Source: Thermocoleostomius sinensis A174 (GTDB lineage Bacteria > Cyanobacteriota > Cyanobacteriia > Elainellales > Elainellaceae). From it: a DNA stretch of 64,000 nt. This document shows, in pieces, positions 36,725 to 46,451 of the stretch. The notes under the pieces are model-generated. The model saw nothing but the letters and a program-made list of their open reading frames with translations. It was not told the origin of the DNA and made no database searches. Numbering within the stretch: position 1 is the stretch's first letter; the number at the start of each line of letters is the position of its first letter. The stretch lies in NCBI RefSeq assembly GCF_026802175.1, contig NZ_CP113797.1:1-64000 (forward strand), in the 5' to 3' direction. Position numbers and translations under genes: made by a program.

Positions 36725-37855
36725 TTATCTCCGAAAAGCTGGCTTGTGGCGAACTAATTGACTCGGTTGATTGCCAGAGCAGGTTTGCCATAAGTAATTA
36801 GCCAATTTGCTAGAGAAAGTCTCTAGGTTGAATCGGCTCTCTGCTAACCGACGCGATCGTCTGCCCATTTCTCGTGTAATTTCAGGATGTTCTAACAGAT
36901 AAGTCATGGCATTGTGCCATCCGTTGACATCATTAGGGTCAACCCAAAGACCGATTCCCTCTTTTTCTAAATCGATTCCTACATAATCGTTGCGAGTCAT
37001 CACAATTGCATTGCCAGTCGCCATTGCCTCTGTCAAGGCTGTAAGTCCGATCGCATTCTTGAACTTATTGGCACTATTTTCTAATGGAATAGCCACTGCA
37101 TAAGCCCGTTGATAGAGTTTGATCAACTTCTTCCAGTGAATCATGTCTTCAATTAAGGTGACATTGGTAGGAAGGGGTTCACTTGAAGTATCGAGATGCG
37201 TTGCCCCTGCTCCACAAATAATCAATTTGCAATCCACAGATTGAAAGGCTTCGATTAACGTTGGATAGTCCCGATAGGTTTTACCAGGACTCAAAATAAA
37301 CGGTTGAGCTTTACTACCCGGCGATCGATTGCTGGGAGCACCAAACTCATAGAACTTTAAATCTGTTCCCCATTCAATTAGCTCTAATTTTTGTTTAGAA
37401 ACTCCAAACTCTTCTAAATCCTGGCGGAGTGACTCACTTAAGCAGAGAATTTTGTCGTTTCCTGCAATGAATACCTTGGTGAATAGTTTCCAAAAAAAGG
37501 TTTTCTCTTGAGGAGCTTGATAGGCAATTGCAACAATCGGCTTACTAAACAGCCCAACCAAGCGCAAGAACGACAGCAATAGCGTTGTGAGATGATGAGC
37601 GGAATAGATGACATCGTAGCGTTTGTGTTGCATTAACAATCGCAGTTGCTGATCAAGATCACCGAAGATTTTGAGCTTTTTGCTAATCTTCTTCAGATAG
37701 GTATATTTCTGAAACGGAAGAATTTCAACCGACATCCGCTGATTATTTAAAGGTAGATATCCCCACAGATGTTGTGCCGGAGCATCACCTTTTTCTTGTT
37801 TTAAAGCATCTAGAATATCAAGCAGATCGTAGTTGTTAATTAAGACGACTCTCAT
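36725..37855 (-). CDS. Family 4-type (GT-B) glycosyltransferase
   Basis: 376 residues. GT-B fold: N-terminal MRVVLINNYDLLDILDAL, the inter-domain linker SPGKTYRDYPTLIEAF, and a C-terminal nucleotide-binding domain with NAIGLTALTEAMATGNAIV, the EX7E-like region. Donor and acceptor unknown. The ATG at 37855 follows AGGAAG. No polysaccharide-cluster neighbours, so it is an orphan enzyme. Base composition is more AT-rich than the neighbours. Confidence 0.82.
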   Translation of the reverse strand: MRVVLINNYDLLDILDALKQEKGDAPAQHLWGYLPLNNQRMSVEILPFQKYTYLKKISKKLKIFGDLDQQLRLLMQHKRYDVIYSAHHLTTLLLSFLRLVGLFSKPIVAIAYQAPQEKTFFWKLFTKVFIAGNDKILCLSESLRQDLEEFGVSKQKLELIEWGTDLKFYEFGAPSNRSPGSKAQPFILSPGKTYRDYPTLIEAFQSVDCKLIICGAGATHLDTSSEPLPTNVTLIEDMIHWKKLIKLYQRAYAVAIPLENSANKFKNAIGLTALTEAMATGNAIVMTRNDYVGIDLEKEGIGLWVDPNDVNGWHNAMTYLLEHPEITREMGRRSRRLAESRFNLETFSSKLANYLWQTCSGNQPSQLVRHKPAFRR

Positions 37856-38308
37856 CTTTTTCTTCCTTTGATGGCCTGTTTGCTTCAAGGTGAAGTTATC
37901 TTCATTAGAAGATTGATTTAGATGAGTAGATGTTCCCTAACCCTTCAGAAGTTTTCAAAAACTTTTAGATACAAATACACTTTATTAAACCCAACTTCCG
38001 GACTAGACCTATGTTTAAACTTCTCTATTGATTTGAGCTTATAAACTTAAAACTCTTGGTGATGCAAGGCGGAAAGCAAGGTTTACAAATAATACTGTAT
38101 CTACATTCAACCAATTATTATGCTTCTCTTCAGCAGAGAAATTCACCCTTGGATAGATCTTGCTTCACTGACGATGTGAAGTCCATCTTGTTTGATCGAT
38201 TTAAGATGCAATTGAACTAAGAAACGATCGATTTTTTTTGAACGGCTGTGATCTGACATAGTCATTGCATCCCTTGAAAGCGAATAAATAACAGAAATTG
38301 ATTGAAAT

Positions 38309-38331
38309 AAAAAAGGTAGGCACTGCCTACC
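38309..38331 (-). terminator. Rho-independent terminator downstream of psaK
   Basis: On the minus strand GGTAGGCA and TGCCTACC form an 8-bp perfect stem with a one-base spacer, followed by six T (AAAAAA on the plus strand, 38309-38314). It is placed to end minus-strand transcripts coming from psaK, about 240 bp downstream of its stop. Confidence 0.7.
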
Positions 38332-38385
38332 CTAGGGTCTTATTCATGATGGACATGTCACGCTTGCGAGTCTAACCCTTATCTC

Positions 38386-38534
38386 CTGATTGACCGATTT
38401 TTTCCTTCATTCCTAAATTCCTTGCCCCATACGAGGCAACGGGAGTTCAACCCAGATCCTGGATGGAACGTCCCTCACCTGCTCTGGCAGAGGGGTTGGG
38501 AGATGAAGAGGCAACGATTTGTCAATCAATCAGG
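38386..38534. repeat. MITE-like element, copy 3
   Basis: About 149 bp bounded by CCTGATTGACCGATTTT and CGATTTGTCAATCAATCAGG, inverted and related to the ends at 30964 and 35158 though more diverged. It lies between psaK and its terminator, so psaK transcripts read through it. Confidence 0.55.
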
Positions 38535-38569
38535 TAAACTGCCCTTTTTTCTTGGAGTTGGCACTGTGC

Positions 38570-38836
38570 TCACAGAACTCCGGCATTACTCAATCCCAGA
38601 ATCACTCCGGTTCCTAGCAAATGTCCAAAGCTGGCCGTTGCTAGAAGTTCTGGCACGCCAAACCCGGTGAACATTGCGGGCATTTCAACGGGTAGTTTGG
38701 GCCCCACTCCACGTTTTTGAATGGCGTAATATCCAATGGCAATGGCAAACAGATTGCAGGTAATCATAATCAGCCCCACACTGGGCGACCACGGCACAGT
38801 ACGGGCAACGGTTGCAAGTAGGTTGGCGTCTATCAA
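38570..38836 (-). CDS. psaK: Photosystem I subunit PsaK
   Basis: 88 residues, two membrane helices (about 18-36 and 58-82) joined by a loop KRGVGPKLPVEMPAMFTGFGVPELLATASFGHLLG, which is the PsaK signature. It lies at the edge of photosystem I and helps attach antennae and state-transition partners. A TTG at 38836 is preferred because GGGAG lies 8 bases before it; a TTG at 38851, which would add five residues, has no such site. A -1 ATG is absent in both cases. Confidence 0.88.
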   Translation of the reverse strand: MIDANLLATVARTVPWSPSVGLIMITCNLFAIAIGYYAIQKRGVGPKLPVEMPAMFTGFGVPELLATASFGHLLGTGVILGLSNAGVL

Positions 38837-38989
38837 GGCTTCTTCTCCCAAGATTGAAACGAGGTTGAATCACCAGGATTATAAAGAGAGATTGTGATGG
38901 AATAAGATTTTGTTTGAAGAGTTAACAATTGTTGGGGTTGGGGTTGGGGGGTTGGCAAGATGGGGACTTTAGATTTTTACAGGAGATGA

Positions 38990-39682
38990 ATGCGAGTTAA
39001 GATTTGCGGAATTACTAAGCCTGATCAAGGCCGATCGATCGCTCAGTTCGGAGCAACAGCACTGGGATTTATTTGTGTGCCATCGTCGCCACGCTATGTT
39101 ACCCCAGAGCAAATCCGGGAGGTGGTTTCGGCTTTGCCGGATGGAACGGACTCGTCGATCGATCGTGTTGGGGTGTTTGCCAATGCAGCAGTTGAAGAGA
39201 TTTGCCGAGTGGTGGTGGCGGGCGGCTTGAATGCAGTGCAGCTACATGGACATGAATCCCCTCAAATGTGCCAGCAAATACGAGCGGCTTTGCCCACGGT
39301 GGAACTTATCAAAGCTCTCCGTATTCGTGATGCCGACGCATTACAGCAAACAACAGTCTATGAAACGGCAGTTGATGCACTGCTGCTAGATGCCTATCAC
39401 CCCAATTTGCTGGGTGGAACTGGCCATACGATCGATTGGTCTACCCTACAGTCTTTTCGTCCGTGCTGTCCGTGGCTATTGGCGGGAGGACTGACGCCAG
39501 ATAATATCCAAATAGCCCTGCAACTGGTTAGGCCCGATGGCATTGATTTATCGAGTGGGGTAGAAGTGGCTCCAGGAGACAAGGATTTACGCCAAGTCGA
39601 ACGCTTATTTGAGCAACTGCGCAACTGCCGCGATCGATTCGGTCACGATCGATTCGTCAGCCCGAAGCAGCCAATCTCTTGA
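38990..39682 (+). CDS. trpF: Phosphoribosylanthranilate isomerase
   Basis: 230 residues. TIM-barrel enzyme of tryptophan synthesis converting PRA to Cd[13 protein letters not shown] carries the catalytic Cys7; [48 protein letters not shown] (catalytic Asp) and [10 protein letters not shown] are all conserved. AGGAG sits just before the ATG. The last about 15 residues ([13 protein letters not shown] region) are a tail past the family end. No other trp gene is adjacent. Confidence 0.95.
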   Translation: MRVKICGITKPDQGRSIAQFGATALGFICVPSSPRYVTPEQIREVVSALPDGTDSSIDRVGVFANAAVEEICRVVVAGGLNAVQLHGHESPQMCQQIRAALPTVELIKALRIRDADALQQTTVYETAVDALLLDAYHPNLLGGTGHTIDWSTLQSFRPCCPWLLAGGLTPDNIQIALQLVRPDGIDLSSGVEVAPGDKDLRQVERLFEQLRNCRDRFGHDRFVSPKQPIS

Positions 39683-39723
39683 TATGCTGACTGGATAGGC
39701 TGAGAATCTGAATCCTTGAAACC

Positions 39724-41865
39724 ATGTCTGCATTGATCGAGAGTCCTACCTCTACGGCTTTTCCCCTGTCTGCGATTGTGGGGCAAGCGGCTATCAAACT
39801 CGCTTTACTCCTGGCGGCGATCGATCCTGGTTTGGGTGGTGTGGTCATTGCGGGACGACGCGGTACAGCTAAATCGGTGATGGCACGGGCGATTCATGCC
39901 CTGTTGCCGCCGATCGAAGTTATCGATGGCTCTTGTTGTAACTGCGATCCCGATCGTCCCAGTGAGTGGGATGATGAAACCATTGAAAGGTTTTTAGGCA
40001 TTCGGGAACAGGACTTTGAGGTTGCTTATCAAGCACAAGATATTGGCTCATCCCCCATTCCCCACTCCCCCATTCCCACCAAAATCATCCCCGCTCCCTT
40101 CATTCAAGTTCCGCTGGGGGTGACGGAAGATCGGTTGCTGGGTTCGGTCGATGTGGCCCAGTCAATCAAACGCGGCGAGACGGTGTTCCAAGCAGGCTTA
40201 TTAGCCGAAGCCCATCGGGGCGTGCTGTATGTCGATGAAATTAATTTACTAGACGATCAAATTGCCAATCTGCTACTGACGGCGTTGACCGAGGGACGCA
40301 ATCAAATTGAGCGCGAGGGCATCAGTTTTCAGCATCCTTGTAAGCCGCTGTTGATTGCTACCTACAACCCAGAAGAAGGAGAACTGCGAGAACATTTGCT
40401 CGATCGCATCGCTGTAGCCCTGTCGGCGGATGCTGTGTTGGGGTTGGATGAACGAGTGGAAGCTGTGGATCAAGCGACTGCGTTTGCCGATTCGCCACAG
40501 GTGTTTCTTCAGCAGTATGCCGAAGATATCGATAATCTCAAGACACAGATTATTCTGGCTCGAGAATGGCTCAAAGATGTACAGATTACCTCCGAGCAGA
40601 TTGCTTATTTGGTTAAGGAGGCGATTCGGGGTGGTGTTAAAGGTCATCGGGCTGAATTGTTTGCTGTGCGTGTGGCGAAAGCTCATGCGGCGTTTAATGG
40701 TCGAACAGAGGTCATTGCTGAGGATTTGCGTCGGGCGGTGGAACTGGTGATTGTGCCGCGATCGACGATCGTGCAGACGCCGCCAGAGGAAGCTCCGCCC
40801 CCGCCCCCACCTCCACCTCCACCTGAAAATCAAGAAGAATCCCCCCAAGATCAAGACGATCCGGAAGACGAAAATGAAGAAGATGAATCAGAGCAAACAC
40901 CGCCCAACATTCCTGAAGAATTTGTGTTTGATCCTGAAGGGGTGATTCTTGATCCGTCCGTGCTGTACTTCGCTCAGATGGCCCAGCGACGCGGTAACTC
41001 AGGGGCGCGTAGTCTGATTTTCTCGGACGATCGCGGTCGCTATATCAAGCCCGTCTTACCTAGGGGCAAAGCGCGACGAATCGCGGTTGATGCCACATTG
41101 CGAGCGGCGGCTCCCTATCAAAAAGTGCGGCGACAACGATATGAACAGCGCGATCGGGAACCGGGAGTTAGGAATCAGGGACTTACCTCGGCTGCGAATG
41201 CTCGGAAACGAGTGTTTGTGGAAGCGGGTGATATTCGGGCTAAACGGTTGGCGCGTAAGGCAGGAGCGTTGATTGTGTTTGTGGTGGATGCCTCTGGATC
41301 AATGGCGCTGAACCGCATGAACTCGGCCAAGGGGGCTGTGATGCGCTTGTTGACCGAAGCCTACCAAAATCGCGATCAAGTAGCGTTGATTCCGTTCCGA
41401 GGTGAACAAGCCGAAGTGTTGCTGCCCCCTACCCGATCAATTACCTCAGCGCGACGACGGCTAGAGCGAATGCCCTGTGGAGGGGGGTCGCCGTTGGCCC
41501 ATGGTTTAACCCAAGCCGTCCGCGTCGGCACTAATGCTCAGCAGTCGGGCGATATTGGGCAGGTGGTGATTGTGGCGATTACCGACGGTCGCGGCAATAT
41601 TCCCTTGGCTCGATCGCTAGGCGAACCCATCCTGGACGAACAGAAGCCTGATATCAAGGCAGAACTGCTTGATATTGCTGGTAAAATTCGCGCGTTGGGT
41701 ATTCAGCTATTGGTCATCGATACCGAAAACAAGTTTGTCTCCACCGGATTTGCCAAAGAAATTGCCAAACAAGCAGGTGGCAAGTACTATCACCTGCCTA
41801 AAGCCACCGATCAGGCAATTGCAGCCATGACCAAAGGGGCGATCGCTGACATGAAAACCCGGTGA
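39724..41865 (+). CDS. chlD: Magnesium chelatase ATPase subunit D
   Basis: 713 residues, somewhat longer than the approximately 680 usual in cyanobacteria. AAA+ domain with degenerate Walker A GRRGTAKS (44-51), [10 protein letters not shown], an acidic/poly-proline linker (about 355-395), and a C-terminal von Willebrand A domain with MIDAS motif DASGSM (about 522-527). Works with ChlI and ChlH to insert Mg into protoporphyrin IX for chlorophyll. Two insertions come from short dispersed repeats: about residues 106-119 ([14 protein letters not shown]) and about 478-492 ([15 protein letters not shown]). Both keep the frame and lie outside the conserved motifs. Confidence 0.96.
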   Translation: MSALIESPTSTAFPLSAIVGQAAIKLALLLAAIDPGLGGVVIAGRRGTAKSVMARAIHALLPPIEVIDGSCCNCDPDRPSEWDDETIERFLGIREQDFEVAYQAQDIGSSPIPHSPIPTKIIPAPFIQVPLGVTEDRLLGSVDVAQSIKRGETVFQAGLLAEAHRGVLYVDEINLLDDQIANLLLTALTEGRNQIEREGISFQHPCKPLLIATYNPEEGELREHLLDRIAVALSADAVLGLDERVEAVDQATAFADSPQVFLQQYAEDIDNLKTQIILAREWLKDVQITSEQIAYLVKEAIRGGVKGHRAELFAVRVAKAHAAFNGRTEVIAEDLRRAVELVIVPRSTIVQTPPEEAPPPPPPPPPPENQEESPQDQDDPEDENEEDESEQTPPNIPEEFVFDPEGVILDPSVLYFAQMAQRRGNSGARSLIFSDDRGRYIKPVLPRGKARRIAVDATLRAAAPYQKVRRQRYEQRDREPGVRNQGLTSAANARKRVFVEAGDIRAKRLARKAGALIVFVVDASGSMALNRMNSAKGAVMRLLTEAYQNRDQVALIPFRGEQAEVLLPPTRSITSARRRLERMPCGGGSPLAHGLTQAVRVGTNAQQSGDIGQVVIVAITDGRGNIPLARSLGEPILDEQKPDIKAELLDIAGKIRALGIQLLVIDTENKFVSTGFAKEIAKQAGGKYYHLPKATDQAIAAMTKGAIADMKTR

Positions 41866-41987
41866 GGGGAGATGAAGGTCGTCCTGCTCTGCTTCAAGTC
41901 TTCCTTTGATTCGTTGAACCCGCAGTAGGGTATTGACTGGAAGAATGCTCTATACCCAAGGTGGTCTAACCATCGCATTCAGTGCTT

Positions 41988-42638
41988 ATGCCGTCTAATC
42001 TCTCTCCTGATCTTTCTTCTGTTGCCTCTCCTGCTGATTTTCTGACAACGCTAGCTCAGGCGGCACACAGTCTGCACCATAAAACCGATCGACCGTCAGC
42101 CCCATCCGTAGTAGCCGCGCTGCTAGCCGCAGAAAAAACAGCAAAGCAACAGCGGCTTAGCTTTCCGGCAGCAGCCTTACTGGGGCGATGGCAACTTTGG
42201 TTTACGGCTCCACGCAACGCACACTTCAAAGAAAATGTGGCAACGGGGCGAGGTTTTTATGTGCCGCAGATTGCCCCCGCTGAGATTTCGTTTAGTTCTG
42301 TGGACTCATCACCAGAATGCAGGTTTAGCCAACTGGCGATCGGCAATCAAGTGCAAGTTGGGGCGTTGCGCTTAAAGCTGACAGGGCCAGCCCGCTACCT
42401 TGGCAAGAAGAACCTGCTAGCCTTTGATTTTACTGAATGGCAACTCAGCGCGTTTGGTCGCCCCCTCTACCGTCGTGAGTTTCGAGGCGGGCGCACCACA
42501 GCAGAGAATTTCGCCAACCAACCGATCGCCAAGCTTCCCTTCTTTGCGTTTTTTCTGATCACGGAAGATTTTATCGCGGCTCGAGGACGGGGGGGTGGGA
42601 TAGCTCTGTGGGTACGCCAAGGAGAACCAACAGCTTAG
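41988..42638 (+). CDS. Plastid lipid-associated protein (fibrillin)-like
   Basis: 216 residues, no signal peptide. The core LLGRWQLWFTAPRNAHFKEN, GRGFYVPQIAPAEISFS, LTGPARYLGKKNLLAFDFT and the C-terminal KLPFFAFFLITEDFIAARGRGGGIALW resemble the PAP/fibrillin family of lipocalin-like proteins on thylakoids and plastoglobules. The ATG at 41988 lies two codons inside a GTG alternative. It may act in photoprotective lipid storage; exact role unknown. Confidence 0.82.
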   Translation: MPSNLSPDLSSVASPADFLTTLAQAAHSLHHKTDRPSAPSVVAALLAAEKTAKQQRLSFPAAALLGRWQLWFTAPRNAHFKENVATGRGFYVPQIAPAEISFSSVDSSPECRFSQLAIGNQVQVGALRLKLTGPARYLGKKNLLAFDFTEWQLSAFGRPLYRREFRGGRTTAENFANQPIAKLPFFAFFLITEDFIAARGRGGGIALWVRQGEPTA

Positions 42639-42782
42639 GTGGTAAGGAGCTTGAGTGACAAGGCTATAGTCGATCGAAAATGGGCTTAACAAACTGCAAT
42701 CATTTTAAAAATTCGGCATGATAAAAATACAGCAAAGGACTCGTTTGCTCATTTTTTATCTGTCATAACCTAGCGTAGAACT

Positions 42783-44051
42783 TTGAACGTTTTTAGAACC
42801 TTTCCGGCCAGCGTACGGCGAAATTTGGGGATATTATTTACGGCTGGTCTTTTATTTTGGTCTGGATTGGCGGCGCTGTTGCCGACTCTTCCCCTCTACA
42901 TCAAAGCGACAGGCGCAACCGATCAAACCGTTGGTTTTGTCATGGGAGCTTTTGCCATTGGGCTAATTCCATCGCGAGGCTGGCTAGCTCGTTTGGCTGA
43001 CAATCGCGGTCGTAAAATTGTTTTACTAATTGGTATGTCGGCGGTTGCCTTTGCTCCTCTCGGCTACATCACAACTCAAAGTATTCCGGCACTGATGGCG
43101 ATTCGCGCCTTTCATGGTCTTAGCATTGCCGCCTTTGCCATTGCCTATAATGCTCTGATTGTGGATTTGGCTCCGCCCCAAAATCGGGGTGAAGTGATTG
43201 GCTATATGAGCTTGGTGACACCAATCGGTATGGCAATGGGGCCGGCGATCGGGGGCTTCTCGCAAGCGTGGTTTGGCTTTACACCCATGTTCTTGATTGC
43301 CTCCAGCTTGGGCATGTTGGGGTTGGTCTGTACTAATCAGGTCCAAGAAACCTTTCAAGCTGAAACGTCTATCTCTAATCGACCAAAATCGAAGCAATTA
43401 TTTTGGCGATTATTAGCCAGCCCTCGCATTCAAACGCCGGCGATCGTCCTGATGCTGATTGGATTAACCTTTGGTTGTCTCAGTACGTTTGTGCCGCTGT
43501 TTATCCGCGATGCAGAGGTAGATCTCAATGTGGGGTTATTTTACACAGCAGCAGCAATGGGCAGTTTTAGCGCTCGGCTGTTGGTGGGGCCGGCGTCCGA
43601 TCGCTATGGGCGTGGCGTGTTCATCAGCCTAAGTTTGGTACTGTATGTAGTGTCGATGGTGATGCTGTGGCGAGCGCATAGTGCCAGCATGTTTTTGTTA
43701 GCCGCAGTTGTTGAAGGTACCGGAGCCGGCACCCTCATTCCTATGATTTCAGCATTAATGGCCGATCGCTCGTATGTCGATGAGCGCGGTCGCACTTTTG
43801 GGATTTGTATGATTGGGTTTGATACGGGAATTGCCATGGCTGGGCCATTACTAGGCACTGTTGCGACCTACCTTGGCTACCGATCGCTGTTTGGGATTTC
43901 GTCAGGATTGGCATTTTTGGGTCTGCTGATTTTCCTGACCTGCTCTAATAAAACCGTGTTTCACTCGCTTCGCTTTGCCTTGGGAGTGGGGGCAGATACG
44001 TTTGCTGTTGAAGCCATCGATCGAACAGCAAGTCTGCAATCCAGCAAGTGA
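42783..44051 (+). CDS. MFS transporter
   Basis: 422 residues, 12 predicted helices. Signature loop SRGWLARLADNRGRKIVLLIG after helix 2, and LLVGPASDRYGRGVFISL in the second half. Substrate unknown. Starts at a TTG (42783); an internal start is possible. It ends 11 bp before the minus-strand tRNA-Arg. Confidence 0.88.
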   Translation: MNVFRTFPASVRRNLGILFTAGLLFWSGLAALLPTLPLYIKATGATDQTVGFVMGAFAIGLIPSRGWLARLADNRGRKIVLLIGMSAVAFAPLGYITTQSIPALMAIRAFHGLSIAAFAIAYNALIVDLAPPQNRGEVIGYMSLVTPIGMAMGPAIGGFSQAWFGFTPMFLIASSLGMLGLVCTNQVQETFQAETSISNRPKSKQLFWRLLASPRIQTPAIVLMLIGLTFGCLSTFVPLFIRDAEVDLNVGLFYTAAAMGSFSARLLVGPASDRYGRGVFISLSLVLYVVSMVMLWRAHSASMFLLAAVVEGTGAGTLIPMISALMADRSYVDERGRTFGICMIGFDTGIAMAGPLLGTVATYLGYRSLFGISSGLAFLGLLIFLTCSNKTVFHSLRFALGVGADTFAVEAIDRTASLQSSK

Positions 44052-44061
44052 TGGGTTGAAA

Positions 44062-44135
44062 CGGGCGAGGAGGGATTCGAACCCCCGACACCGTGGTCCG
44101 TAGCCACGTGCTCTAGTCCACTGAGCTACACGCCC
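44062..44135 (-). tRNA. tRNA-Arg (anticodon ACG)
   Basis: 74 nt. On the minus strand: acceptor GGGCGTG/CTCGCCC, D-stem GCTC/GAGC, anticodon stem CGTGG/CCACG with loop CTACGGA (anticodon ACG), T-stem and TTCGAAT loop, discriminator G. CCA is not encoded. Position 6 pairs with 67 as a T-T mismatch, and the base after the anticodon is G; both are unusual and suggest some drift. Confidence 0.92.
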
Positions 44136-44169
44136 TTGCCAGAAACTTATGTTAGCACATAGATTTGCC

Positions 44170-44751
44170 ATGTCACACAACAATTCGCCGATTTCTCAAA
44201 ATTTTTCGGAAGCGTCTAAACCGGAGGGCGCGTTGTCTCATCTTGACTCTCACGGTCAGGCACAGATGGTGGATGTATCCGGGAAATCTGTGACAGTACG
44301 CACCGCAATCGCGGTAGGACGGGTGCGAATGCAGTTGCCGACGTTCGAGACGATTCAAGCGGGCAATGCTCCTAAGGGTGATGTGTTGGGAACGGCGCGG
44401 CTAGCAGGAATTATGGCAGCGAAGCAAACAGCCAACCTAATTCCCCTCTGTCATCCTTTGCCCATTCAGAAAGTTGAAGTACAAATTATGCCCGATCGCG
44501 AGTTGCCGGGATATCATATCCAAGCCGAAGTCAAAACTAAATCGGAAACCGGGGTGGAGATGGAAGCACTGACGGCGGTGTCGATCGCGGCTCTCACACT
44601 CTACGATATGGCCAAAGCGCTAGAGAAATCGATACAGATTGAGGCGATCGGACTGGTACGCAAAACGGGGGGTAAGTCGGGAGAATGGAGAGTGGAGAGT
44701 GGGAAGTCGGGAGTCGGGAGTCGGGAGTCGGGAGTCGAAAGCTCTGCCTGA
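44170..44751 (+). CDS. moaC: Cyclic pyranopterin monophosphate synthase
   Basis: 193 residues. With MoaA it makes the precursor of molybdopterin. [15 protein letters not shown] (substrate loop), [20 protein letters not shown] (with the catalytic Lys/Asp region written as [21 protein letters not shown] here) and the [21 protein letters not shown] start all fit. The ATG at 44170 matches the family start. The last about 27 residues (from about 167) are a Ser/Gly/Glu-rich tail encoded by GGGAGTC-type repeats, not part of the normal fold. moaA is not in the window. Confidence 0.94.
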   Translation: MSHNNSPISQNFSEASKPEGALSHLDSHGQAQMVDVSGKSVTVRTAIAVGRVRMQLPTFETIQAGNAPKGDVLGTARLAGIMAAKQTANLIPLCHPLPIQKVEVQIMPDRELPGYHIQAEVKTKSETGVEMEALTAVSIAALTLYDMAKALEKSIQIEAIGLVRKTGGKSGEWRVESGKSGVGSRESGVESSA

Positions 44752-44871
44752 ATTTGGTAACTCCTTCAAACTTGCTGGTTTCTAAGGTCTTGATCCGCTA
44801 ATCTAGTAGGCGCTATGGCTAAATCATTCGCCTTGAAATACCCGATCGAATACGCTTATACGCTTAGCTTT

Positions 44872-45738
44872 ATGGATCTCCAGTTTTTGCAACTGATTAT
44901 TAATGGCATTGCCGTTGGCAGCATCATTGCGCTGGCAGCGGTGGGGCTAACGTTGACCTATGGCATTTTGCGATTAGCTAATTTTGCCCACGGGGATTTG
45001 ATGACGTTGGGCGCGTATTTTGCACTGGTGGTCAATCTCAGCGGCATCAATATCTGGATTTCGATCGCCATTGCAGCGGTGCTGACGAGCGGGGTGGCGC
45101 TAATGACCGAAAAACTGATCTGGTCGCCCATGCGCGATCGACGAGCCAGTGCTACCACACTGATTATTATTTCGATCGGGTTGGCATTATTCCTCCGCAA
45201 CGGCATTATCTTGATTTGGGGAGCCGCCAATCAACGCTATAACCTGCCAGTTGTGCCTGCGCTCAACATCTTCGACTTGAGAATTCCGCAAAATCGATTG
45301 GTGGTGTTCGGGTTGGCCATTGCGGTAATTGTAGGGTTGCACTGCCTGTTGCAATACACCAAAATTGGCAAAGCCATGCGTGCTGTAGCAGATAATGTAG
45401 ATCTAGCTAGGGTTTCTGGAATTAATGTCGATCGCGTGGTGATTTGGACATGGGTGATTGCAGCAGGGTTGACGGCGATCGGCGGTGGCATGTATGGCAT
45501 GATTACGGCGGTGCGCCCCACGATGGGTTGGTTGCAAATTTTACCCATGTTTGCAGCAGTGATTCTAGGTGGCATTGGCAACCCTTACGGAGCGATCGCT
45601 GGCGCATTTGTGATTGGCATTGCCCAGGAAGTGTCAACCTATTGGATTTCGACGGAATATAAGTTGGGTGTGGCGCTCCTGATGATGATTGTAGTGCTGC
45701 TGTTCCGCCCGCAGGGCATTTTTCGCGGCACCTTCTAA
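44872..45738 (+). CDS. Branched-chain/neutral amino acid ABC transporter permease (LivH/NatD type)
   Basis: 288 residues, about eight helices. MDLQFLQLIINGIAVGSIIALAAVGLTLTYGILRLANFAHGD is the conserved LivH/NatD N-terminus; the internal ATG at 44872 matches it. The EAA-like loop is AVADNVDLARVSGINVDRVV. In cyanobacteria NatD works in the N-I neutral amino acid importer. No binding protein, second permease or ATPases lie nearby. Confidence 0.9.
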   Translation: MDLQFLQLIINGIAVGSIIALAAVGLTLTYGILRLANFAHGDLMTLGAYFALVVNLSGINIWISIAIAAVLTSGVALMTEKLIWSPMRDRRASATTLIIISIGLALFLRNGIILIWGAANQRYNLPVVPALNIFDLRIPQNRLVVFGLAIAVIVGLHCLLQYTKIGKAMRAVADNVDLARVSGINVDRVVIWTWVIAAGLTAIGGGMYGMITAVRPTMGWLQILPMFAAVILGGIGNPYGAIAGAFVIGIAQEVSTYWISTEYKLGVALLMMIVVLLFRPQGIFRGTF

Positions 45739-45820
45739 AAACTGGTTGCAAGCGAGTAGACTGCTAGAAAAGTTGCTTAAACCAAGGCTAAAGAACAAAA
45801 GCCGAAAATCAATAAATTCG

Positions 45821-45855
45821 CCTTTATTCTTCAGCCTTTATTCTTCAGCCTTTAC
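45821..45855 (+). repeat. 14-bp direct repeat (CCTTTATTCTTCAG, 2.5 copies)
   Basis: Copies at 45821-45834 and 45835-45848, then CCTTTAC. Lies just downstream of the psaX stop (minus strand). A related CTTTCAGCC motif recurs near 63650. Confidence 0.75.
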
Positions 45856-45873
45856 CGCCGTTGCGGGTGCGCT

Positions 45874-46008
45874 CTATCGAAGAATGCCAAAATAGAAGGC
45901 TGCTACGATGAAGTTGATAGCCAGCAGCAGCAAGGCCCAACCCGTACGAAAGGCATAGGGGGGGTGTCCCGAAGGAGTCATAGGGGGAATGTCTCTCTTT
46001 GTAGTCAT
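45874..46008 (-). CDS. psaX: Photosystem I subunit PsaX
   Basis: 44 residues. The C-terminal single helix YAFRTGWALLLLAINFIVAAFYFGIL matches PsaX, a small subunit at the edge of photosystem I. The N-terminus (MTTKRDIPPMTPSGHPP) is longer than the roughly 29-residue thermophile version. AGGAGA lies 8 bases upstream of the ATG. Too short to be noticed by common ORF length cut-offs. Confidence 0.85.
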   Translation of the reverse strand: MTTKRDIPPMTPSGHPPYAFRTGWALLLLAINFIVAAFYFGILR

Positions 46009-46451
46009 TAAAAAGTTCTCCTCTTAATTCATAAATGACGTGAAAATGCAAGCCTGACTAGCACCCGAGGACGATCGGGTTGAATCCTAGAGTGGCTCAC
46101 AAAGGCATTAACCGCCTTAAGCATCTAGCAGTTCACATCCAGAATCATCTCTCGGAAGTGCAGTTGTCAACTTAATCTTTGATTAATTATTGACTAAGAG
46201 ATAGTGCAGGTCGATCGCCGCGCAGCAAAACTTAGCAGGAAACAAATCAGGAAACAAATGTAGACAAACCATCGTGAGCTATCAACAATTCCTTGCATTA
46301 AGATTACGAATTTCTTGACATACAAAATTTCGATCGCGCCAATTCGCACCCCATCAAGCGATAGGATAAATTGTTAAGCGATTGAAACGTAGCCTGCGTT
46401 GTTTATCCATACTGCTTGACTGTGCTGTTAGTTGTGAGAGGTACTTAGGTC
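46009..46451. other. Intergenic promoter region, psaX / phosphoketolase
   Basis: About 440 bp without a supportable gene. A perfect inverted repeat TTAATC-TTT-GATTAA (46172-46186) could be an operator. The phosphoketolase-like gene starts with a good ATG at 46452. Confidence 0.4.

Larger units (their letters stand above)
37856..38569. other. Long intergenic region with terminator and MITE-like element
   Basis: About 700 bp between the glycosyltransferase and psaK. It contains the psaK terminator (38309-38331) and a MITE-like copy (38386-38534). The remaining AT-rich DNA shows no gene. Confidence 0.6.

Noticed and set aside
40273-40854. 193-residue open frame antisense to chlD
   Set aside because: Shadow of the AAA+ domain and poly-proline linker; no ribosome site or pattern of its own.
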